Positions 11,973-24,619 of a DNA stretch of 64,000 nt are shown here, one piece after another. The stretch comes from Sphagnum magellanicum (lineage: Eukaryota; Streptophyta; Sphagnopsida; Sphagnales; Sphagnaceae): contig CM038917.1 in assembly GCA_021904315.1 (NCBI GenBank), forward strand, positions 8,478,041 to 8,542,040. Reading direction: 5' to 3'. The notes under the pieces are model-generated. The model was not told where the DNA came from. It saw only the letters and a list, made by a program, of their open reading frames with translations, and ran no database searches. How positions within the stretch are numbered: the stretch's first letter is position 1; each line of letters starts with the position of its first letter. The translations under genes were made by a program, and so were the position numbers.

Positions 11973-12285
11973 TGTTGAGAATTCAAGTTCAACTAGTTAG
12001 GTTTCATTAATTACTGGAATAGGAAAGTAACTAGGTTACTTTCACAAGGTTGAATTACTTTCGTTACTTATTTTAATTTGGTTATTTGTGGTTTGGTCTT
12101 TTAGTTAAATACCTTGGTGTTGATGGTTTGGTTCTCTTTCCTTCATTACACAAGTTTGTGTATTTCATGTGACAAGAACCTTGGAGAGTTCTTGATGTTG
12201 TGTTTTGTGTTATGAACATTATGTTGTAGTTTCCTTTCAATAAAGATTTATGTTTGCACTTGAGTAGATCTCCTATTTGTTAACA
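11973..12285 (+). repeat. 5' LTR of copia copy 1
   Basis: 313 bp, TGTTGAGAATTC...TTGTTAACA. It should hold the promoter and polyadenylation signals: a TTAAATAC TATA-like motif lies near 12105 and AATAAA at about 12239. It keeps the block ACACAAGTTTGTG that the 3' LTR has lost. Confidence 0.95.
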
Positions 12286-12297
12286 TGGTATCAGAGC
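12286..12297 (+). promoter_or_regulatory. Primer-binding site, initiator tRNA-Met
   Basis: TGGTATCAGAGC follows the LTR without a gap. It is the standard plant copia primer-binding site, complementary to the 3' end of initiator methionine tRNA, where minus-strand DNA synthesis starts. Confidence 0.93.
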
Positions 12298-13524
12298 TTA
12301 GGTTGTTTGGTGAGAAAGTTGAAAGAGATCTAGAGCTAGAAAGTCTCTAGAACTAGAGCTTGAGAGTTTCTAGTAATATCATAGGAGTTTATCAAGTGCA
12401 AAAGAGAAACGGGGAAAGGAAAGAATGTGAAGAGAAAGAAAATAAAATAAAATAAAAGAGGTGAGAGGAGATCAACATATCAAAGTTGTGAAAGTTAGAT
12501 CTTTAAATCTAGATCTAGATCTACTGTGAAAAGATCTTGAAGTGAAACTTGGGGATTATAAAAGATTATAGGGCGCTTCTATTTTCAAATTTTCAAAAGA
12601 AAAAGATATGTTTTGTGAGAGTTATGAGCTTTTGAAAACTTTGTGCCAGATCTGGTTTTTTGGTCATATCTCCTGTGTTTGAGCCTTTTTGGATCTATAG
12701 CTTTGTGATCTTATAGATCATATAAGAATATATGTGTGAGAGAAATTTCATGTCATTTGGATTTGTATTGAGAGAGATCAAAGCATTTAAAGTTTCAGTC
12801 TCAGTTTTGAAGTCAGTTGTTTTTGAAAGTGATATCTCTTTGTGGTCAAAATCAATAGAGCTGAAATTTTGAGCAGGTATAGAAGACATATATCTAATAT
12901 GTCTCCCAAAATCTCAAGGATTTTGGAGTTGCTGAAAGTGAGTTGTAAGTCATTTTGTGTTCAGGTCCCAGTTTGAGGTGACTTCAAAGAAGTAGCAAGG
13001 TCTCTCATTTTATGAACTTAAATGAGCTGAAATTTTGAGAGAAGGTAGTAGACATAGTGTTATATGTTTCACCAAAATTTTAGATCGATCCAAGGTCATA
13101 TGTGTGTGGAGTAGCTTTGCAAAGTTGCTGTGACAGAAGTTTGTTTTGAGAAGACATCAAAGCAAAGTTTTGAAGTGAAGCAAATACAACTTGGGAGAAT
13201 TTGAAGGAAGGAGTTTGAAGATTGGGAAGCGCAAATAAATTATCAAGACCTTCGTACAAAAGTGTGATATGTAATCATGTATTTAATACCATACGAAATA
13301 TTATACGAGATACGTACCTATACGTAATACTTATGTATAATATAAAATCTCGCATAATACTCAAGACATACATACATATGCAAGGTCCATCTTGTTCAAC
13401 CCTAAGGCTAACCCTAATCCTAGAAACCTAAGGAAGGAAAACCCTAACCCTAATCCTAAAAACCCAAGGAAGGAATTAAAATCATTGTGAAACCCCAAGA
13501 AGACATTGAGTGGTGCCTTGAAAG
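12298..13524 (+). other. Long untranslated leader of copia copy 1
   Basis: About 1.2 kb with no open frame lies between the primer-binding site and the gag start. It includes a purine-rich stretch (12400-12470), AGATCTAGATCTAGATCT near 12510-12530, an AT-rich stretch with imperfect inverted ATACG/CGTAT motifs (13255-13370) and a CCCTAA-rich block (13395-13460) just before the ATG. The second copia copy keeps the same layout, so the leader is a family feature. Packaging signals would be expected here but cannot be pinpointed. Confidence 0.7.
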
Positions 13525-16500
13525 ATGGCGGACGGTTTTTCTCAAATTGCAATTGAGAAACTAGACAAGAATAATTTCGAAGTGTGGAAATTTAGGATTA
13601 TGAATTTCTTAATGGGGAAAGGCTATTGGGAATTCATAACTGGTGATGAGAAAGAACCTCCTCTCCCAGAAAACCCCACACAAGAACAAATTCAAGCCAA
13701 TAAAACTTGGCATGAAAAAGCAAGGAAAGTCTTGTATTGGCTTTCTGTGAGTGTGTCCAATTCCATGATTGTGCATATTCAAGATGCAAAATCACCCAAG
13801 CAAGCTTGGGATACATTGGTGAAGATGTATAGCACCAATACATAAGCTCGCAAAATGCAGCTCAAACAAGAGTTGCATAATCTATAGAAAAACAAGATGA
13901 ATATCAATGACTATTCTACAAAGGTGAAAAACCTTGCAGATGCTCTTGCATCTATAGGAGCCCCTGTAGATGATGAAGATTTAGTGGTCGTGACCTTAAA
14001 TGGACTTGGAAAAGACTATAGCCAGTTTCGTACTTCAATTGCAGTTCGAGAAACATTTCCCAACTTCCAAGACTTAATAACACTACTTATAAGTGAAGAA
14101 ATGAGAATTGTTGGTACTTCCAATGGAGGATCACAAGAAAGTGCTTTCTACTCAAATACCAATAGAAGTAGAGGTAGAGGTGGTAAAACCTCGTTTCGAG
14201 GTTGACACGGAAGCTCGCACGGTGGACATCATCAACATGAAGGTCAAGCTCATGGAGGTGGACGAAGAAACCTTGGAGGAAGAGGAAGTCGAGGAAGACG
14301 TGGAGGTCGTGGTGGAAGTCATCGAGGTCAATAACCAAATAGCGATTCAAATTGCTACTACTGCAGGAAACCTGGGCACATGGCAAAGAACTATTATCAA
14401 AGGGAACATGATGCACGAAATGGAAAGCTGCAACAAGGGAATTATGCATCAACTAGCAATCAAGGTGATGAGCAACTATTTGTGATGCAGCACATGGCAA
14501 ATTCAATGATAGGAGGTGTACTAGACAACAATGTCTGGTATGTGAATTTTGGAGCTTCAAAGCACATGACTAGTCATGAAGAATGGTTTAGAGATGCAAA
14601 GGATTTGAAGACACCAGGGTTTGTGGAAATTGGTGATGACATTACACATCCCATCACAAAAATTGGCAAGGTGCCATTGTCCATGCAAGATGGGCAAACA
14701 AAGTACTTGAAAGATGTATTTCATGTTCCAACCATAACAAAAAATTTGGTTTCCGTAGGCCAGATGGTGGAACAAGGTTTACAGGTGACATTCAACCCAA
14801 ATGGATGTTTTGTGGAAGACATGAAGAACCAAGGCAAATTGATTGCAAAAGGAAAAAAGAATGGACGAATGTTCACCTTGGATGTGAACATGCCTAAAGT
14901 GAATTCCATGTTATTCACACATGGAAAAGGAGTTGGAGACATTGGAATTTGGCACAAGCAAGTTGGCCATGTTAATCTCCAACGTCTTAAGCTCATGGAG
15001 AAACAAAAACTTGTTGGAGGTCTTCCCAAATTTGGAGCAGAAGAGGTGATGTCAGAGGTTTGTGAAGCATGCTAATTGGGGAAGCAAGGTAGGCATCCAT
15101 TCTTAGCTCAAACAACTCATGTAAGTTCCAAACCTTTGGAAATGATCCACTTAGATGTGTGGACCACGAAGACAGAATCCATTGGAGGATGCAAATACTA
15201 TGTGAGTTTCATCGATGACCACACAAGGAAGGTGTGGGTCTACCTCATGAAACACAAAGGTGAAATGTTTTAACATTTTTTGAATTTCAAAGCAATGGTG
15301 GAGAAGGAGAAGGGTGTGAACATCAAATGCCTAAGGTCCGATGGAGGGGGAGAGTATTTTTCAAATGAATTTAGTGAGTACTTGAAGGAGCATGGGATTC
15401 AAAGGAAATACTCATGTAGTTATTCCCCACAATAGAATGGAGTTGCTGAAAGGAAAAACAGGCACATTGCAGAAATAACACGTGCCATGTTGAATGAAAA
15501 GAATTTGCCAAATTACTTTTGGGCTGAAGCGGTAGCAACTGTAGTCCACATCATGAATCGAACACCCACAGCGGCAATTCATGGCATGACACCTGAAGAA
15601 AAATTCACAGGCAAGAAACTCGATGTTTCACACCTCAGAGTGTTTGGTTGCATTGCATACGTGCATATTCTTGACGAGAATAGATCAAAACTAGACCTAA
15701 AAGCTGAGATATGTATCTTCATTGGATATTCTTTAGAACAAAAGGGATATAGATGTTTCAGTCCTTCCACTCGGAAGTTGTAAGTGAATAGAGATGTTGT
15801 GTTTGATGAGATGGTTAGTTGGTAGTCACCACTGAAGGTAGCAGAAGATGGAGAAGCTAGAAATGGTGGTGTTTCATCAAATGTGGAACAAGAATCACAA
15901 TTAATTAGTGGACCACAAGAGTCTTCAATTAGTGGGTCCAGTAGCACTCCATGGAAAGGAAGATTAAGATCTTCAAACATTGTACATGGTAGTTCTCAAA
16001 CGTCATCTAAAAATTTTCATGTACATGGTGAATCAAATGAGTCAGAGAAGAGTGAGGGTGAAGAATCAAGAATCACTTCAGTTACTACTACTGGAGCTCG
16101 GATGGCCAAGAAAGTTTTGAAAACACCTAACAACAACAATGGAGTACGAAGATCCACACAAGTCAAGTACCCTGTACAAAGACTCACATATGATACCTTT
16201 GTAGCTCATCATTACACATACATGGTGAGAGTTATATAGGAGGTTGAACCCACTTGTTTTGAACAAGCGGTTAGAAACCCTAAGTGGGACAATACCATGG
16301 ATGAAGAGATGGCGGCTTTGGATGCGAATGCTACTTGGGAATTGGTAACTTTATCAGAGGACAAGAAAGCAATCGGGTGCAAATGGGTGTACAAAGTCAA
16401 ACACAATGCAGATGGATCTGTGAGTAGATACAAAGCAAGATTGGTTGCCAAAGGTTATGCCCAAACTTATGGCATAGACTATGAGGAGACCTATAGTCTA

Positions 16501-17816
16501 GTTGCCAAAATGACAACTGTAAGAGCAATCATTGTTATGGCAGTAGCAAAAGGATGGTCTTTACATCAAATGGATGTAATGAATGCTTTCCTTCATGGAG
16601 ATTTACAGGAAGAAGTGTACATGGAGCAACGACCAGGTTATGTGGACCAAACACATCCTAATTTGGTTTGTAAGTTGAAGAAAGCTTTGTATAGCTTGAA
16701 GTAAGCACCTAGAGCTTGGCTAGATAAGATAGGTCAATATCTTGTCCCAAGTGGATTTCAAACATCTGATGCAGATTTTTCACTATATGTGAAAAAGACA
16801 GATCATGGGATTGTAGTCATAGTCATCTATGTTGATGACTTGATTATCACAAGAGATAGTGATGTAGACATTTCTGATTTGAAGAAGCTTTTGAAGCAAA
16901 AGTTTGAGATGAAGGATTTGGGAGAGTTGCATTATTTCCTCGGCATTGAGGTAATCCATTCCCCTAAAGGGATATGGTTACTACAAAAGCAATATGCCTT
17001 GAACAAAGTGTCCGAATATGGGATGACGGGTTGTAAACCCATTTCAATTCCATTGGAGCAAAATGTGAAATTAAGTGCAGATGAAGGAGACCTCGTGGAG
17101 GATACCACTATGTATAGACGCATAGTGGGGAGTTTGATTTACATGACCATCACAAGGCCAGATTTGAGTTATGCAGTTGGAGTGGTAAGTCAATTCATGT
17201 AAACACCACGAAAGCCACATTGGATGTAGTGAGGCGCATATTGAGTTACATAAAACATACCTTGTAGTGTGGAATTTTTTATGAAGCTAAGAACCAATTA
17301 CAAGTACATGGATACATGGATGTTGATTGGGTTGGCAATGTTTCAGATAGAAGATCGACCAGTGGTTTCATGTTTTCTTTTGGAAATGGTGTTGTTAGTT
17401 GGAGCAGTTAGAAACAACCAACAGTTGCATTATCAAGCACGGAAGCAGAATATAGAGGTGTAGCAATTGCTGCATGTGAAGTAGTTTGGTTACAAAAACT
17501 ACTATCAGATTTGGGACAGTTAGTGGATGCTCCTGTTGTCATCTATTGTGATAACATTAGTAGCATACTACTTGCTAATAACCCAGTCTATCATGCTAAG
17601 ACAAAGCACATTGAGGTGCGCTACCACTTTATTAGAGAAAAAATTCTAACAAAAGAAATTGACCTCATTCATGTCAGTACCGAAAATCAAGTTGTTGACA
17701 TTTTCACAAAGGTTTTAGGTACAGACAAGCTAAAAAGGTTTAGAAAAATGCTTGGTGTACTAGAAGTGGATTTGAGCTTGAGGGGGAGTGTTGAGAATTC
17801 AAGCTCAATTAGTTAG
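13525..17816 (+). pseudogene. copia gag-pol polyprotein, copy 1 (broken)
   Basis: One frame runs from the ATG at 13525 to about 17218; a 1-bp deletion near 17220 shifts it to the frame that ends at 17816, inside the 3' LTR. Order: gag (to about 14330); CCHC knuckle at 14353 with the last Cys changed to Tyr; protease with N-F-G at 14545 where a catalytic D-S/T-G is expected; HHCC zinc finger of pre-integrase (about 14950-15075); integrase core with Asp near 15151 and 15340 and Glu near 15445; RT (about 16300-16900) with YVDD at 16828-16839; RNase H including STEAEY near 17440. In-frame stops include 13843, about 13888, 14203, about 14331, 15073, 15271, 15433, 15781, about 15823, 16237, 16702 and 17200. 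Comparison with copy 2 shows most were CAA or CAG codons. This copy cannot make the polyprotein. Confidence 0.93.
17779..17788 (+). promoter_or_regulatory. Polypurine tract, copia copy 1
   Basis: A purine run (TGAGGGGGAG region) immediately precedes the 3' LTR. It is the expected RNase H-resistant primer for plus-strand synthesis. Confidence 0.85.
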
Positions 17817-18090
17817 GTTTCATTAGTTACTGGAATAGGAAAGTAACTAGGTTATTTTCACAAGGTTGAATTACTTTTGTTATTTATTTTAGTTTGGTTA
17901 TTTGTGGTTTGGTCTTTTAGTTAAATACCTTGGTGTTGATGGTTTGGCTTTCTTTTCTTCATTGTGTATTTCATGTGACAAGAACCTTGGAGAGTTCTTG
18001 ATGTTGTGTTTTGTGTTATGAACATTAGGTTGTAGTTTCCTTTCAATAAAGATTTATGTTTGCACTTGAGTAGATCTCCTATTTGTTAAC
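17789..18090 (+). repeat. 3' LTR of copia copy 1
   Basis: 302 bp starting TGTTGAGAATTC. It has lost about 13 bp present in the 5' LTR (around 17955), and its final CA dinucleotide is eroded (TTAAC then CCC). About eleven substitutions separate it from the 5' LTR. Confidence 0.92.
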
Positions 18091-19072
18091 CCCATGACTA
18101 AACATAAAGAATAATATAAGGGGGAAGGTGGTGGCTTCTCGTAAGTTTAGGTCGTGGTGAGTTTTGTGAGTCTGTGTTTACCCATGGTTCGTCCATGCAC
18201 AAAAAATGTTCTAACTACGCACTAACCAACTTGTTGTTTGGTTTGTGTAGGTTTGTGTGAATAATTGACCCACTTGTTATTCGTTTTAGTCCCCATTCCA
18301 GAGCTCCAGCATGACTTTCTACCCTTGAAGTGCTATGAATTAGGGAATGTAATTTAATTCATTATCTTTCCATTGTTTTCACCTTTGGATTCGTAGTTGG
18401 TCTATCAAGGAATTTGGGGGTGCGTCAACAAGATTCATCATAGCTAGATTTGGGGGAAGCCACCACCTTCCCCCCTATAGTATTTTCTATGCTTGGCCAT
18501 AGGGCTTGCACCTAAATGTTATTTTGTCCTAGGACTTCCAAGTTGGAAGTCTTGAAATTCCCCAAATTGGGACTCTCGCGACTTTGGAGGCCCATAACAT
18601 TTTGGGTAGACCTTTGATTAAGGTGAGGTTTAAAGCAAAGTTGTATCCTTTGTTGAAATGTTTCCAATGATATGTGGTATGCCACTTGCATGCAAGTAAA
18701 TTAGGGTGATTTTCAACTTTTAATGGTTGGGAGTCAAATTGGCATTTTAACTTTTAGCTATAATTTGTGTTTTAAGCACTCAAATGGGACATGCGAACAC
18801 ATTTTAGACATTTGCGTTTCAGGATCTTGCAAATGGTATAAGGAACTTTTCAATCCAATGAATTTGGACCCCTATGATTGCCTTTTGAAAATTTGAAAGT
18901 TCATTAAGATTCCAATTCCCAAAGTGAGAGCCCATTTGGAAGTGTGTGGGTTCATTCCCTCACATTCTCTTACATTCCTGAGAGTATGAAATGTGATTCT
19001 TGGGCTTCACTCTCGGCTTGCATCTTTGCAAGCCCTTGCCTTGGTCGCAAGCCCAAGGCTAGGGTCGCAACA

Positions 19073-22000
19073 CAATCGCACTTGAGACAATAAGACCATC
19101 ATTACATGGGATTACAAAGGAGCATATGTCATGTATTTCCCAAGTTGGAAAGAAGGAAAATATTATGTGAATATCATTCGATACTAAATGATTTGTTGTA
19201 TAAGGAGATCCCATTGACCTTGTATGCCAACAATGAGCAAGTTGCAAAGGGGGAGTGAGTGTTTGTAGCTTTGTCACCGATTGGTCATTGCTCAACAAGG
19301 AAAATGAACTACTTTCACTAATTGCAAGCTTATGAAGGGAAATGAAAATGTGAACCCTCCCCTCCTCCGCCTTGTGCCCAAGACTTGAGACTTGGGAGTT
19401 GCAAATGCTCATTGTTGAGTGCACACTTGTTAGTAGTTACACATCATAAAGTCTAGATGGGTTGAAAGGGGATTTCACATTGGTATTAGGTTGTCCTTTT
19501 GCGAAGTGCGGCAGGAAAAAAAATAGGGCCCCTTTATGGGATTTGCAAGCAAAAATCTCAGGTAAAAAAAGGCTAATTTTGGCTCCCCAAAAAAAAAGGT
19601 TTTTCTCCTCAACAATTGCAGGATGTGCGGATTTGGATTTGCATTGTCTTTTTGCCTGCCTGATTCTGGAGCAAGGTACAAATATATAATGTACCTGAGT
19701 GGGCATGTCCAAGCTAGCTTTGGCTGGCACTAATTTTTGTGCTTTGATGGATGTGCAATGAGGGGAAAAAAACACACTGCATGAAGGAAAGGCATAGATT
19801 AGAACAGGAAAGTTTTTCTTGTATATTTGAGTACAAGCAAGGCAATCGTGGTGGTGTAAGGTCAATTACAAAATATAGGCCTTAACTTAATACCGACGAG
19901 TAGGCCATGTATCCAATACAGCTCTTGGCTTCCCAATGTTTGCTTGCATTCAAAAGTGGAAATGGGCACTCTCTGCAGTTACAAAGTTTTGGCAACTCCT
20001 CCCTCATTATGTTCCAAGATACTCAAACTCAGATTGAGTTTCAACAAATTAAAATTGCCTATGAACAACTAATCCTCCAGACAATGTCCACAAGCCCTGA
20101 GATTGAGCTGACCATTGTTCAATTCATAATGCTTATTCTCTAAATTCTGAGAGGCCTTGATTTGTTGGGCCCTGCCTCCCACAGGGACAGGGACTATACA
20201 TACCATTGGATCCAACTTTTGGAAGTTTTACCTTATTAGAGTGGGTTTCTTTGATGAAAGTGTTTAGACTGTTTAGATTGGAACGGATTTTTTTGGTGCT
20301 TGGAGTGTGGACACAGTAGGTAGATGTACAACAACTTAACTATTGGCAGGGCCAGTGTGTTTGTGATGCCTTGTTGCTCTTTCTTTTCCAAAATGTCATA
20401 GACTATAAAACAACAGAGTTACACAGTCCTCCCTAAGTCCAGGTTCAAAGTTGGTAGTGTGGACTCTGGAGCAGTGATGGGTGGGTAACTCTTTTACCCT
20501 GATGTACCCATGGGTATATATAGTGCAAATGCATGCTTTACCCAGCTCGTAAAATTTTGTGTCACATTTTCAATTGACATACCCAGGTGGTAAATATTTG
20601 AGCTTACCTTGTCTTCATTCTAACTGGCTAATATAAATTTGAGGTTTACCCTTACCTTGGTGAGGGTAATTGTTTTGAAGCTGGTAAAATGAGGGTATAT
20701 GCCTACTTTATCATTATAGAGCATCTATGCATTTCCATATATTTGCAATTCATGTGTTTATGATGGAATTATTCAAATTGTGGTGTCTGACTATTCTAAT
20801 TATGGCATTTCATTTCTATTCATCCATTAATTGTCTTGAACCAAATTATCATATGGTCTTGGAACCCCTTTAGATTTTATTACCATTTGCCATAAGAATG
20901 CTTTATATAAGCCTACTGATTGGTTTCATTTCATTCTTGTTATTTTTGTGGATAGTATGGTTGGAATTTGACATATTTGTATTTGCAATGCAAGTAATTG
21001 TCTTTCTCCATTTCTAAACTTATGAACTACTATTATGCCATACTTGCTTAAATACTTCTATTCACAATACACTTATCAACTTACATTTGCATAGTATGTG
21101 TAGTATAAATGATAAAATATTTAACCCTAGCCTTACCCTATGAACATGGATGAACATATGCCTTTACAATTACATGGATTGATAATTTTGCAAAGTCTGT
21201 ATACCCTCCCAATTCAGAAAAATTTGAAATGTATAAACCTTGACCAAATTGATATACTTACCCAATATTATTGTGGAGGGTCGTCTTCTTTTCCCAAGAC
21301 ATCTAAGTAATAAGGTTGTCCATGCTCACTCTTTTCGTTTAGCACAAATTGGAAAATTCTTTGGGGTGGTTTACAATAAAACCCCTGGGCCGCCTATAGA
21401 ACCTCATGGTACCTTGCTTTTTGGATGAGATCACAAGGAAACACATGGGCCTCGGCTCAAGAAATGTTCCTAGTGTAAACCTAATTAATACTAAAGAACA
21501 AACACATGATTTTCTCATGGCTCATTTTTTCTTTTTGATCCTCGCAATTTAAAAAAATTTGTCCACAAAATATGAATGTCATGAGAATAAAATTGATGGT
21601 TTCTTTCCAAAAAAAGTTGCATTTGTGTCACTACAAGGAATCCTTACATGTGAAGATTGTGAATTCTTTCCTACCCATTGAAATGCAATATAATTGAACA
21701 TTTTCAAAGAAGGCCATGATTTAAAATTTCAGCCATGGAAAGGCCAACCCACATTTCTTGAGAATTTTGGTTCCACCCTTGTGATTGTGAGTAATTTTCA
21801 TCGTCTGAATAGTGTCCCATGGTGAAAAAAAAACTTGTGAAAAAAAGCCAACAATAAATTGAACTATCAACAAACAACTATAGCGCAAAAAGTTTCAATG
21901 CCTTGAGCTAAGAAAATGATTAGAGGCAAGAGATCATGCTTTTTATTATTCTGTTTAGGATTTTAAGGGAAATAAATAAAGAAATGATTCTTTTTTTATT

Positions 22001-24340
22001 ATTGTGTTTATGATTAAAGGGGCAACAATCTTGTTGGGAGGAGCAGGGCAGAAGCCACCCAAAATTCCCATTAACTTTACCTTATGTTAAAAACTAACAT
22101 TTAATAAAATCATAGATGAACATTTGAGATTTTTTGAGACCCTTAGGCTGTCACTATTTTCGTTAGGCTTTGAGATGGATCTAAAAAAGTTACCCAAATG
22201 TCCAAGCAACATTATCCATTGCAGTCCATGTAAGATTTCAACAAGTTTCTTTTATCAAGGCCATTTGTTTGGGCCTCAAATTACCCCTAAACCCAAACTG
22301 ATCACTCTTCAGCAGCAATGAACAATTTTAGATTTTTGTGGCCCCAAGCCTAAGCTTTCTAGTGTAAATCACCCTTTAGTTGCAATATATTATCAAAATG
22401 CCATTGATGCCTTGTCTCAATGTTTGGTCAACATATTAATACATCCATCCATATTCAATGTGAAACTTGTTGTCATCCATATCATGCCATTACCATCATC
22501 ACTCGCATCTCGTTTGGACAACAAAGCTTTTTATGACAAAGGTTGAGGGGTTGCTGAAGTGCTCTGGACATTCTTAAAGTGGTTGAACTTTGTGTGTGCA
22601 TGTTTATATTGTTTTTATAACCTTCAGACAGTATGGTCCATGTGTAAACTATGAACTGTGTTCTCTGCAATGACTTCTCTTCTTTCTACATTAACAGTCA
22701 ACACCCCATATTTAAGGCAGATCTGTCAACTTTATTTACTGTAGACGCAACTATAAATTAAAAAGTAGGATGGGTTTTGTGATTGGACAATAACTTTTAG
22801 TGTGCAAAAAAACATTACGAAATATTCTTGATTTTATTAGAACATCACATGACCTCTTCTTGTATATTCAGGTTCTCAAATTAAACTTTGTCTCATTGAT
22901 GGAAAGATTTACATGCAACCTATGCTAATACCTCAATAAAAAGCTGGGTGAACAAGCTTGTTATGGAGACCTCCTCCTTAGTAGACCCAAACTATTCTGT
23001 ATACTAACTAAAAGAAAAGAAAAGAAGAAGATGTATAACTTTGAAAAGTATTTAACTTGGGTGAATGTTTGAATCATTAATGATTCATGTTGAATTGGTG
23101 GGTAAATTTAGGGTATATTTAAGGCACATATCTACAACTATCACTTGTCCATTACCTACATGGTCCCTACTCACTTAATCAGGATTTCCATGTGAAAAGT
23201 TGACACACTCATCCATCACCTCAAAGAGACATGCCTTTACGGTATTGAATTACACCAAAGTTTTTGAAAGGTTCATGACTTAGGTTAAGAATATCCGATT
23301 TGAATTATCCGACAGCCACTATTAAGACTAATAAGCAGATTTGTAATAGGCTTCTTATATTACCCTTCTTACAAGTCAACAGAAGTATGATACCTTAACT
23401 CAATTATGGCCACATGGGTAATTCAAACAATTAAAAATTGACGTATTGAAAGGTTTAACATTCAATGCAAAGTAGCACCAATTTACTGGCTCATGGGTGT
23501 ACCATTCAATGCCTTTCCTCCTTTATGGGTTTCGCAGGTGGCATACAGTCGCAAAATGACTCAACTTGGCATTGAATGAACATGCATCTGTTGTGCACAA
23601 CTCCCCAAGTAGTCTCAATTGAAGAAGATTGGTCACAAAATATAACCTTCCTGAAAAGTTATAGGATTCAAGGCTGCAGAATCAGAGATAAAGCATATAT
23701 ATATATAACCTTTATTATACCTCAATAAAACTAATAAGTTACAACATCTTACAAAACTACGTTATCACTTTACTTGTTTATTGATGACCATTAATGCAAT
23801 GAACATCCAAGTGATGAGAAAAGTAAATATTGCTCTAAAAGAGTCCAGACTCCAGATGTGAATAGCCAGTGTTGTGCTGGTACTATAGACAAGAAAGTGG
23901 TATAACAACTGATATATTTGCTTGTATAAAGTACCTAACAAGTCTGGTCTAAGCTATGCACGAGGACCTAGCATATATTCGTATTTTCCTTACATTTTAA
24001 TATTTACGAATACTCTCGGTGCTACCCTACCTGTCTGATAGGTGGTTGAAAATATGATACCTCGTACTAGATGCATGGTCATTTTGTGAGAAAAGAGTTA
24101 AATGTAAATATGTTTCTCATTCTTGAATGCTGAAATTTGAAGTTGCTTGTGCACATGGCAGAGTATGCATGTGGCCCTTTTGATGAGAAAAGTGAAGATC
24201 AAGTTTTGGTAGTGTAGATGTACATGGAGTTTTAATACCTCCATATCCTTGTTGTTGTCATTCAATGATATGAATCAACTATGCAAATAATATCAATATA
24301 CATAATGAATTAAAAAATACCAAAACAATCTGATACCAAG
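19073..24340. other. Spacer without recognised genes
   Basis: About 5.3 kb of AT-rich sequence. Open frames reach 142 codons on the minus strand (19437-19865), but that one is low in complexity, rich in Phe and Cys from T/A runs, and lacks any domain. Around 20480-20705 ACCC/GGGT motifs recur, including the palindrome TACCCATGGGTA near 20505. Nothing else is supported. Confidence 0.45.
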
Positions 24341-24344
24341 GGGT

Positions 24345-24619
24345 TTTTTTTTTGCAGCAAATTTTCGCCACTTGGGCAACATAAAAAAGGAGTCACAACC
24401 TGTCCAAAATATATTTTCTGGAAAAAAAGGCCCTCAGTTGCCATATTTTGAGGAAAAATGTTGAGCTCACCATATGTAGACCATAGACTCTTGTAAGTAG
24501 CCAGTATATAGCAGATTTGAAAAAAAATCTATTTTTCTCTCTGACGTCTAGCCAAATTTCGCTATGTGCTCTTCTGGATGATTGCTGGTCCACCTACCTC
24601 ACAAAATTAAAAAAGAAAA
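24345..24619 (+). repeat. Dispersed ~270-bp repeat, copy 1 of 3
   Basis: Shares an ordered set of blocks with 34950-35207 and 40505-40768: TTTCGCCACTTGG near the start, TATAGCAGATTT plus an A-run in the middle, a CTCTCTGACG block, then GGATGATTGCTGG and an end of ACCTCACAAAATTAAAAAAGAAAA. All three copies point the same way. There is no open frame. It may be a SINE or MITE family; I found no target duplication. Confidence 0.6.

Larger units (their letters stand above)
11973..18090 (+). mobile_element. Ty1/copia retrotransposon, copy 1 (inactive)
   Basis: A complete LTR retrotransposon layout: 5' LTR (11973-12285), tRNA-Met primer-binding site directly after it, a leader of about 1.2 kb, one gag-pol frame in the copia order (protease, integrase, RT, RNase H), a polypurine tract and a 3' LTR (17789-18090). 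The 5' flank is GCCCT and the 3' flank CCC then ATGAC. Comparison with other copies of the host repeat suggests an original GCCCT duplication that later lost bases. The two LTRs differ by about eleven substitutions and a deletion of about 13 bp in the 3' copy, so the insertion is not recent. The coding frame is full of stops and has one frameshift. It sits inside solo-LTR copy B. Its close relative is at 52442-58575. Confidence 0.95.
11403..18427 (+). mobile_element. Solo-LTR-like repeat, copy B (middle, interrupted)
   Basis: This copy starts TGTTACAACCCTAGCC and ends GTGCGTCA, in the same orientation as the intact copy at 5320. Its halves are 11403-11972 and 18091-18427, about 907 bp without the insertion. 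Its flanks are ATAAG (11398-11402) and ACAAG (18428-18432), a 5-bp target duplication with one change. Deleting B and one duplication restores copy C in line with the continuous copy at 59.0 kb. A copia element interrupts B at 11972/11973. Short open frames inside it are chance. Confidence 0.77.
11138..19072 (-). mobile_element. Solo-LTR-like repeat, copy C (outer, interrupted)
   Basis: Copy C belongs to the family of the intact copy at 5320-6120, in reverse orientation. Its two halves are 11138-11402 and 18433-19072, about 905 bp in all, and they match the continuous copy at 59.0-59.86 kb end to end. The left end reads GGACATACCCCCAAACTCC in place of the expected TGACACACTCCC; the right end reads GGCTAGGGTCGCAACA. 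The flanks AAATC (left) and CAATC (right) fit an eroded 5-bp target duplication. The split is caused by insertion of copy B at 11403-18427. C is therefore the oldest layer of the nest. Confidence 0.75.

Noticed and set aside
14087..14452. Frames of over 120 codons on both strands over the gag zinc-knuckle region of copia copy 1 (also 56059-56466 in copy 2)
   Set aside because: Shadows of the Gly/Arg-rich gag end; the true frame is defined by the CCHC motif and continuity with protease.
17269..17463. 64-codon plus frame between RT and RNase H of copia copy 1
   Set aside because: Out of frame with RNase H; it is the wrong frame opened by the 1-bp deletion near 17220.
19437..19865. 142-codon open frame on the minus strand
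   Set aside because: Low-complexity, Phe/Lys-rich translation of T- and A-runs, with a competing open frame on plus (19462-19689) and no domain.
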